From assembly GCA_008671285.1 (NCBI GenBank), contig RPYR01000122.1, forward strand, positions 1 to 11,286: DNA of 11,286 bases, in the 5' to 3' direction. Positions 7,367 through 11,286 of the stretch are shown in pieces (within the stretch, counting starts at the first letter, position 1; the number at the start of each line of letters is the position of its first letter). Position numbers and translations under genes: made by a program. The DNA is from Collinsella aerofaciens. Its GTDB lineage: Bacteria > Actinomycetota > Coriobacteriia > Coriobacteriales > Coriobacteriaceae. The notes below the pieces were generated by a model that saw nothing but the letters and a program-made list of their open reading frames with translations, was not told the DNA's origin and searched no databases.

Positions 7367-8557
7367 ATGAACTGCCCCGCAATCAAAGTACCGGCATCTA
7401 TGCCGACGGAAATCATGCCTTGGACGCTTCCCTCGTGCCGGGAAAAAAATGCTGAAATCTTCGGAATAGAACGAATCGCGCTTATCTGCAAGCCCCATTC
7501 GATTGCCTACGGCATCCCTTCGGGCTTCTCAACCGGAACCCTTTTGGACGTAGATCTGAATGATCCAAAGAAAATCATTCAGTTTGTTGAGAGGTATGGA
7601 CTTCCAACCACTCCATATGCGAACCAATCTGAACGCGTTGAAAAACGTTTCATCTCAAACGACGTCTTCTCCGATAAGCCGGAGCAGGATGGTCTAGATA
7701 TTTGGTATGACGCATTGAATGCATCAGAAAGAAGCGCTGAAATCAGCTCGAATCGTGATTGCGCCCTATTTAATAGCTTCAAGGATAAGGGCCGCTCACA
7801 GGGAACCGAGGTCGCCAACTTAACCGAGGGCATCAGGTATAAGAAGGAACAGGTCATTTTGCTGGACGATCTCGTTACAACGATGGCATTCATGCAATTA
7901 GCCACGCTTCTATTTACAGGCAAAGCAGCTTACGGTGACCGTGCATACGACTACGTCTTGCATCAGGTATGCATCTCTCAGAACAAAGATATTTTTGAAA
8001 ATAGATTTTCGCAGTTGCGTTGGGCACTTCAAATGATCGATGCCTCCGAGCCACAGCTAGCAGTAGCTAAACCCGGCACATTTGAAATGGAGGAGGGGAC
8101 TAAGATCTGGGTGAGCGATCAATTCGAGTCGATAGAGATAGCCCTTGCAACATTCATTGATCTCGCCATCAACCCTTATCCTGAACCCCATGCCTTCATT
8201 CAAGAGCAGACTTTGCGTCGAATGGTCAACCGGAATTTAAACGATCAAAATCTAATTTACGGAAGCTTGACAAGAGCCTGGGCGATACAGCTACTTGAAA
8301 CCCTTGAGAGCCATTTCTCCTGGAACACTTGTCGCGTATGCGGGCGACCGTACAAGATTCGTCAGCAGACAATGAAGGCTTACGTCAAACAGGAGGATGC
8401 AAACGAAGATCGGTTCAAAGATCGAAACAATGCGCGCGATAAAAATGGCTATTGCTGTAAAGCGCACGAGCAGCGCGTCCGACGTAAAAAAGACAAGAGG
8501 ATCAGCAACGATCAACTGGATAAAGCCGCTCGCAAAATGGACGAACATGGCCGGTAA
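7367..8557 (+). CDS. Unrecognised 396-residue protein with C-terminal zinc-knuckle-like motif
   Basis: I cannot assign a family. The start is well supported: AAGGAG at 7355-7360, six bases before the ATG. Residues 1-310 look like a soluble alpha/beta protein; the helical runs near 160-190 and 250-315 are only mildly hydrophobic and do not look like membrane spans. Near the C-terminus C322-R-V-C325 is followed, 37 residues later, by Y-C363-C364-K-A-H367, then a very basic tail (RVRRKKDKR). This layout, CxxC...YCxxxH plus basic residues, resembles treble-clef or zinc-ribbon tails that bind nucleic acid. The gene is visibly more AT-rich than the core genes at the right end, suggesting recent transfer. 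It is divergent from the HTH operon and is the last gene before the tRNA-Thr end of the island. Defence, mobile-element regulation or nucleic-acid sensing are all possible; none is shown. Confidence 0.8.
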   Translation: MNCPAIKVPASMPTEIMPWTLPSCREKNAEIFGIERIALICKPHSIAYGIPSGFSTGTLLDVDLNDPKKIIQFVERYGLPTTPYANQSERVEKRFISNDVFSDKPEQDGLDIWYDALNASERSAEISSNRDCALFNSFKDKGRSQGTEVANLTEGIRYKKEQVILLDDLVTTMAFMQLATLLFTGKAAYGDRAYDYVLHQVCISQNKDIFENRFSQLRWALQMIDASEPQLAVAKPGTFEMEEGTKIWVSDQFESIEIALATFIDLAINPYPEPHAFIQEQTLRRMVNRNLNDQNLIYGSLTRAWAIQLLETLESHFSWNTCRVCGRPYKIRQQTMKAYVKQEDANEDRFKDRNNARDKNGYCCKAHEQRVRRKKDKRISNDQLDKAARKMDEHGR

Positions 8558-8610
8558 AATGACGGAACTATGAATTTCAATAATTCAATTTAGAGGCTAA
8601 AACCCGTTTT

Positions 8611-8646
8611 ATTGCACACGCCATTGCACAGTCCATTGCACACAAC
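8611..8646. repeat. Three tandem 12-bp repeats beside tRNA-Thr
   Basis: ATTGCACA begins at 8611, 8623 and 8635, an exact 12-bp period. The four intervening bases are CGCC, GTCC and CAAC. The array lies between the 396-aa stop codon and the terminator hairpin, about 60 bp beyond the 3' end of tRNA-Thr. Evenly spaced short direct repeats next to a tRNA 3' end are where arm-type sites for a tyrosine recombinase would be expected, but no integrase is in the window to pair with them. Confidence 0.7.
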
Positions 8647-8660
8647 AGCCCAAAACAAGA

Positions 8661-8698
8661 ACGCAGGTCAGAGAAAATAACCTCTGACCTGCGTTTTT
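8661..8698 (+). terminator. Strong hairpin terminator, probably bidirectional
   Basis: A perfect 13-bp stem (8661-8673 with 8682-8694, eight-base loop AAAATAAC) is followed by TTTTT at 8694-8698 on the plus strand. That stops transcription from the 396-aa gene before it runs against tRNA-Thr. In the opposite direction the stem is followed by TCTTGTTTTG, a weaker T-rich tract, and it starts only nine bases after the tRNA 3' end, so it probably terminates the tRNA transcript too. Confidence 0.88.
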
Positions 8699-8703
8699 GT
8701 TAA

Positions 8704-8778
8704 TGGAGCCAGTGACAGGAATCGAACCTGCAACCCACTGATTACAAATCAGTTGCGCTACCGTTGCGCCACACTGGC
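8704..8778 (-). tRNA. tRNA-Thr (anticodon TGT)
   Basis: A full 75-base cloverleaf can be folded by hand. The acceptor GCCAGTG pairs with CACTGGC, with discriminator T and encoded CCA. The D stem is GCGC/GCGC with loop AACGGTA. The anticodon stem ACTGA/TCAGT carries loop TTTGTAA, giving anticodon TGT (reads ACA, Thr). There is a five-base variable loop, and the T arm GCAGG/CCTGT has loop TTCGATT. Plus-strand position 8778 is the 5' end and 8704 the final A of CCA. tRNA 3' ends are common integration sites, and accessory DNA begins right after this one. Confidence 0.97.
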
Positions 8779-8808
8779 ACACTTGGCGCTTTCACGCGAA
8801 GCGAGTTA

Positions 8809-8837
8809 AGAATAAAGGAATTGCGGACGGGGCGCAA
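8809..8837 (-). promoter_or_regulatory. Promoter of tRNA-Thr
   Basis: On the minus strand, TTGCGC (plus 8832-8837) and TATTCT (8809-8814) are separated by exactly 17 bases. The -10 box ends 30 bases before the mature 5' end at 8778, leaving a short leader for RNase P processing. Both hexamers match four or five of six consensus positions. Confidence 0.65.
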
Positions 8838-8925
8838 CAGGCCGCACGGCGTTATACAAATATGCAAAATCCAGCAACAACGCGTACCAGGCCCGTTCAT
8901 TTCTGTCAGTGCGCCCTCAATCTTA

Positions 8926-8998
8926 AAACCATTCGCCAGAACGAATAGTTTTAATTACAATTGCTATATATAAAACTATTCGTTCTGGCGAAGGGTTT
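8926..8998. promoter_or_regulatory. Long inverted repeat flanking the HipA-fusion promoter (operator candidate)
   Basis: Arms 8932-8953 and 8971-8992 are perfectly complementary over 22 bp. After one mismatch (8931/8993) five more pairs extend them to 8926-8953 and 8971-8998. The 17-base spacer is AT-rich. Each arm contains a smaller inverted repeat, ATTCG-n6-CGAAT on the left, so the ATTCG half-site appears four times across the region. The right arm overlaps the GAAGGG ribosome binding site, and the start codon is four bases beyond the repeat. The likeliest role is an operator for the HTH domain of the adjacent protein. If the region were transcribed from upstream, it could also form an RNA hairpin hiding the ribosome binding site. 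Confidence 0.8.
8962..8970 (+). promoter_or_regulatory. Extended -10 promoter inside the inverted repeat
   Basis: TGCTATATA at 8962-8970 is an extended -10 element (TG-n-TATATA) with no clear -35, lying in the spacer of the long inverted repeat. Transcription would start near 8977, within the right arm, leaving a leader of about 26 bases with GAAGGG (8990-8995) before the ATG at 9003. Protein bound to both arms would cover this promoter. Confidence 0.4.
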
Positions 8999-9002
8999 CG
9001 CG

Positions 9003-10343
9003 ATGCTTACTACCAAAGCAACCGCCGAGCTGCTCGGCATCACTCCGCGCAGGGTGCAGGAGCTCATAAAAAACGGAGCACTTGAGGCCCGCAAGGCTTC
9101 TGGTGTATGGCTCATCGACAAAGACAGCGTCGACACGCGACTCCGCTCTGTGACCAAAACGGGGGGACGTCCCCGCCGCGGCCACGGTAAGAGCGAGATC
9201 GCGTTCACCCTCATGAACCGCACGTACGAAGTCGCTCAGCTGGTCTACAGTACATCGCGAAAAGACTTTACCCACATCGGTGCCGACATCGATTACGCCC
9301 ACGCCCCTATTGGAGTATTTGGCCCTAATAGCCCCATATCGCTAGACTCCTTCCGCATCTGGTGGCGCGGCCGCGGTATCCCGCTCGCACGCATTGGGCT
9401 AGCCTCCCTGCTTGCAGAAGCCGCAGTCGATGTTCCCGATGAACTCGTCCAGCGAAATCTCGGCCTCTCCTTATCCGACCAGTATTGGATTAGGCCCCAA
9501 GGTTCCGGTCTCACCTGGGAGGATATCAACTTCTTCAATAACGCCTTTGATGACGTCTCGCTGTCCATTGCACCCTTTGCCCCAGAGGGAAAAGCGGCTG
9601 CCGCAAAGCCCGATAACACCTCGGACGGCAATCTTCAAAAGTACTGGACGTGCGAGGGCGAACGTCGAATTCTGCATAAGGCAGGAGCGCACCTGGACCA
9701 GGAACCTTATAACGAGCTGGTGGCGACCGCGCTCCACCGTCGCATCCTAAACGCCTGCGATTATGTGCCTTACTCGCTCGAGGGCACGGGCACTTCCGCC
9801 CTGAGCACATGCGATGTCTTCTTAACTGATGAAGAAGAGTATGTCCCTGCGTTCTATGTAAACCAGCACGCAAACGCAGATGAACGGCTAACCGACTACG
9901 AGCGATATGTAGCAACCTGCGAGGCGCTCGGGGTGACAGGCGTCAAGGATGCCCTTGACCGCATGATCGTATGTGACGACATCATTGCCAACTACGATCG
10001 TCATTGGCGCAACTTCGGCCTCGTGCGAAACGTAAACACGCAAGCTTGCAGACCTGCCCCCATCTTCGATTCGGGCTCATCGCTCTGGTGCAACATATCA
10101 CTAGAGGAGCTTAGGGCGGGAGAGCACAGTTTTACCAGCGCACAATTTCATTCAAGCCCCGCCAAACAAATGTTGCTCGTCGAGGACATGGGCTGGTTTG
10201 ACTGCGACAAACTCGAAGGCTTCGTTGACGAGGCAATCGAGATTCTTTCCAGAAACGACGCGCTCACGGCAAGGCTGCCATATCTAAAAGAGGCGCTAAC
10301 GTGGTGCCTCGAAAGAATGATCGACATCGCTGAATGGAGTTAG
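9003..10343 (+). CDS. HTH-HipA-like Ser/Thr kinase fusion
   Basis: A 446-residue protein. Residues 2-50 form an excisionase-type HTH (TTKATAELLGITPRRVQELI, then VWLIDKDSVDTRL). Residues 60-190 look like a HipA N-terminal region. Residues 200-446 look like a HipA-type kinase core: a glycine-containing loop (TSDGNLQKYW), K226 in RRILHKAG, E238 in YNEL, the catalytic loop D332-R-H-W-R-N337, and the metal-binding D356 in PIFDSGSSLW. In E. coli HipA the equivalent Asp/Asn/Asp phosphorylate a target such as glutamyl-tRNA synthetase, and a separate HipB binds the operator. Here the DNA-binding module is in the same chain and no separate antitoxin gene is present. I chose ATG 9003 because GAAGGG lies seven bases upstream; an upstream TTG at 8961 falls inside the inverted repeat and would add 14 residues. 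It is convergent with yacP and divergent from tRNA-Thr. The substrate is unknown. Confidence 0.8.
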   Translation: MLTTKATAELLGITPRRVQELIKNGALEARKASGVWLIDKDSVDTRLRSVTKTGGRPRRGHGKSEIAFTLMNRTYEVAQLVYSTSRKDFTHIGADIDYAHAPIGVFGPNSPISLDSFRIWWRGRGIPLARIGLASLLAEAAVDVPDELVQRNLGLSLSDQYWIRPQGSGLTWEDINFFNNAFDDVSLSIAPFAPEGKAAAAKPDNTSDGNLQKYWTCEGERRILHKAGAHLDQEPYNELVATALHRRILNACDYVPYSLEGTGTSALSTCDVFLTDEEEYVPAFYVNQHANADERLTDYERYVATCEALGVTGVKDALDRMIVCDDIIANYDRHWRNFGLVRNVNTQACRPAPIFDSGSSLWCNISLEELRAGEHSFTSAQFHSSPAKQMLLVEDMGWFDCDKLEGFVDEAIEILSRNDALTARLPYLKEALTWCLERMIDIAEWS

Positions 10344-10370
10344 CGAGGCAGCATTGCCCCGCCAACTTCC

Positions 10371-11048
10371 CTACCTCCCGCGCAGGGCCTTGAGCTTGGC
10401 CAGGGCATCGGGGCTCAGGCGACTGCCCAGAGTCATCTTGATTTGTGGAGCTTCCTCGGCCTCGTGCACGTCGTTGTCGATCTGTTTGATCTCGTCCACC
10501 AGCATACGGCTCGAGATGCGCGTAACGCCCTTGCCCATGACGACGGCCTGGATCGTGCCGTCGCTCGACACTACAGAACACGCGCGGCCTTCCTCGCGCG
10601 CCTCGATGCAGAGCTTCTGCACCACGGTATCGGCCGAAACACCCGTCGGCGAAAACTCAATGCGCACACCGCGGGCCGGGAGGTTGGGGCGCTCGCTGGA
10701 GATATTGCCCGCGCCGTCAAATACGATCACGGCCTCGTAGCGGCCCTGGGCAAACGCAGCTACGTCATTAATGAGCGCCGTGCGCGCCATATCGTGAACG
10801 TCGCTGGAATACGGATCGTCGGAATGGTCGTACACGAGCTTTTCGTAGCGCGGCGTGCAGTGGAGCACGTTGTAACCGTCGCCCACCAGCAGCTCGGGCT
10901 TGGTGGAGGGCACCGTCGAGACTGGTGCGGCGATAGCCCGCGCAAACGCATTGCCGCCCACGCCATAGGGCGCGGCCGAAACAATCGGCTTGGCCGAGCC
11001 CGCGCCAAAGCGCTTGGCCTTGGACTTGGCACGGTTCTTTTTGGACAT
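10371..11048 (-). CDS. yacP: YacP/Rae1-type NYN-domain ribonuclease
   Basis: A 225-residue protein. After a Lys/Arg-rich start (residues 1-20) and a low-complexity linker to about residue 50, a PIN-like NYN fold follows: LVGDGYN at 54-60, VIVFDG at 107-112, SADTVVQ at 138-144, SSDGTIQ at 161-167 and GVTRISSRML at 174-183. The acidic residues of these motifs form the expected metal site. The Bacillus member (Rae1) is a ribosome-dependent mRNA endonuclease. The start is clear: GGGGGAGGAG ends six bases before the ATG and overlaps the 3' end of the upstream methyltransferase gene, so the two genes form an operon (three-base gap). This rlmB-yacP pairing is common in Gram-positive bacteria. The N-terminal basic extension and linker are longer than in Bacillus YacP as I know it. 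Confidence 0.92.
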   Translation of the reverse strand: MSKKNRAKSKAKRFGAGSAKPIVSAAPYGVGGNAFARAIAAPVSTVPSTKPELLVGDGYNVLHCTPRYEKLVYDHSDDPYSSDVHDMARTALINDVAAFAQGRYEAVIVFDGAGNISSERPNLPARGVRIEFSPTGVSADTVVQKLCIEAREEGRACSVVSSDGTIQAVVMGKGVTRISSRMLVDEIKQIDNDVHEAEEAPQIKMTLGSRLSPDALAKLKALRGR

Positions 11049-11051
11049 GCG

Positions 11052-11286
11052 CTACTCCTCCCCCATAAGCTCGCCGGCGTTGCGGCGCAGCCACTCAAAG
11101 CACAGCGCCGTGGTCGCCTGGGCAACATTGAGGCTCTCGGTCATCCCGCGCTGGGGAAGCTTGGTCAAAAAGTCGCATTTCTCGAGCACCAGACGCGAGA
11201 TGCCGTCGCCCTCGGAGCCCATGACGAGCGCCACGCGGCCCTCGAAAGGAGCATCCCAGCAACTGCCTTCGGCGTGCTCGGAAGCA
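11052..11286 (-). CDS. rlmB: SpoU/TrmH-family rRNA 2'-O-methyltransferase, 3' part only (RlmB-like)
   Basis: The C-terminal 77 residues are visible; the frame stays open to the window edge, so the gene begins outside. The knotted SpoU-fold signature motifs are present: RVALVMGSEGDGISRLV (motif 2, containing the GSEG that shapes the S-adenosylmethionine pocket) and a motif 3 region, LPQRGMTESLNVAQATTALCFEW, with the usual SLNV. Both are diagnostic of the family. RlmB methylates the ribose of G2251 in 23S rRNA in E. coli. The adjacent yacP gene, in the same operon, favours RlmB over other TrmH-like members, but the substrate-specific N-terminal part is not visible. The stop is TAG at 11052-11054. 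Confidence 0.9.
   Translation of the reverse strand, partial: ASEHAEGSCWDAPFEGRVALVMGSEGDGISRLVLEKCDFLTKLPQRGMTESLNVAQATTALCFEWLRRNAGELMGEE

Noticed and set aside
8926..8998. Invertible promoter for phase variation
   Set aside because: Only 17 bases separate the arms, too short for normal recombinase-driven inversion, and no invertase gene is nearby; an operator is the simpler reading.
8951..9223. Minus-strand 90-codon frame opposite the start of the HipA fusion
   Set aside because: It lies antisense to the HTH domain, has no ribosome binding site, and its C-terminal similarity to the 8764-8973 plus-strand frame only reflects the inverted repeat.
10344..10370. Hairpin between the convergent HipA-fusion and yacP genes
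   Set aside because: GGCA-n4-TGCC is only four base pairs with no T tract in either direction.

Overview
The window looks like part of the chromosome of a GC-rich (about 60%) bacterium with near-consensus Shine-Dalgarno sequences. A gut actinobacterium of the Coriobacteriia (Collinsella-like) would fit. That placement is inferred from codon and GC style and gene order, not from a marker gene I could verify.

The right end (about 8.7-11.3 kb) looks like core chromosome: the 3' end of a SpoU/TrmH-family rRNA methyltransferase (rlmB-like), then yacP (NYN-domain ribonuclease), both on the minus strand, and a tRNA-Thr(TGT) gene, also minus strand, with its own promoter. Between yacP and the tRNA, on the plus strand, sits a single-gene HTH-HipA-like kinase fusion. 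Its promoter lies inside a very long inverted repeat.

The left part (1-8.7 kb) is accessory and defence-like. It holds a membrane-anchored HNH nuclease with a TTG start, a C-terminal remnant of an Mrr-type restriction endonuclease, and an intact 1648-residue Type ISP restriction-modification enzyme (nuclease, SF2 helicase, coupler, N6-adenine methyltransferase and target-recognition domain in one chain). Next comes a two-gene minus-strand operon (an excisionase-like HTH protein and an unrecognised protein) ended by a clear terminator. Divergent from it is an unrecognised 396-residue protein with a C-terminal zinc-knuckle-like motif. This block ends in three 12-bp tandem repeats and a strong hairpin terminator directly downstream of tRNA-Thr, as expected for an island abutting a tRNA gene. 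No integrase is present in the window.

The regulatory layout recurs. The Type ISP gene has a perfect 6-4-6 palindrome exactly filling its predicted promoter spacer. The divergent HTH/396-aa pair has an inverted repeat between them. The HipA fusion has 28-bp arms around an extended -10. The least explained material is the divergent HTH / 262-aa / 396-aa cassette, including a 15-bp perfect inverted repeat with nested hairpins embedded in frame in the 262-aa gene.
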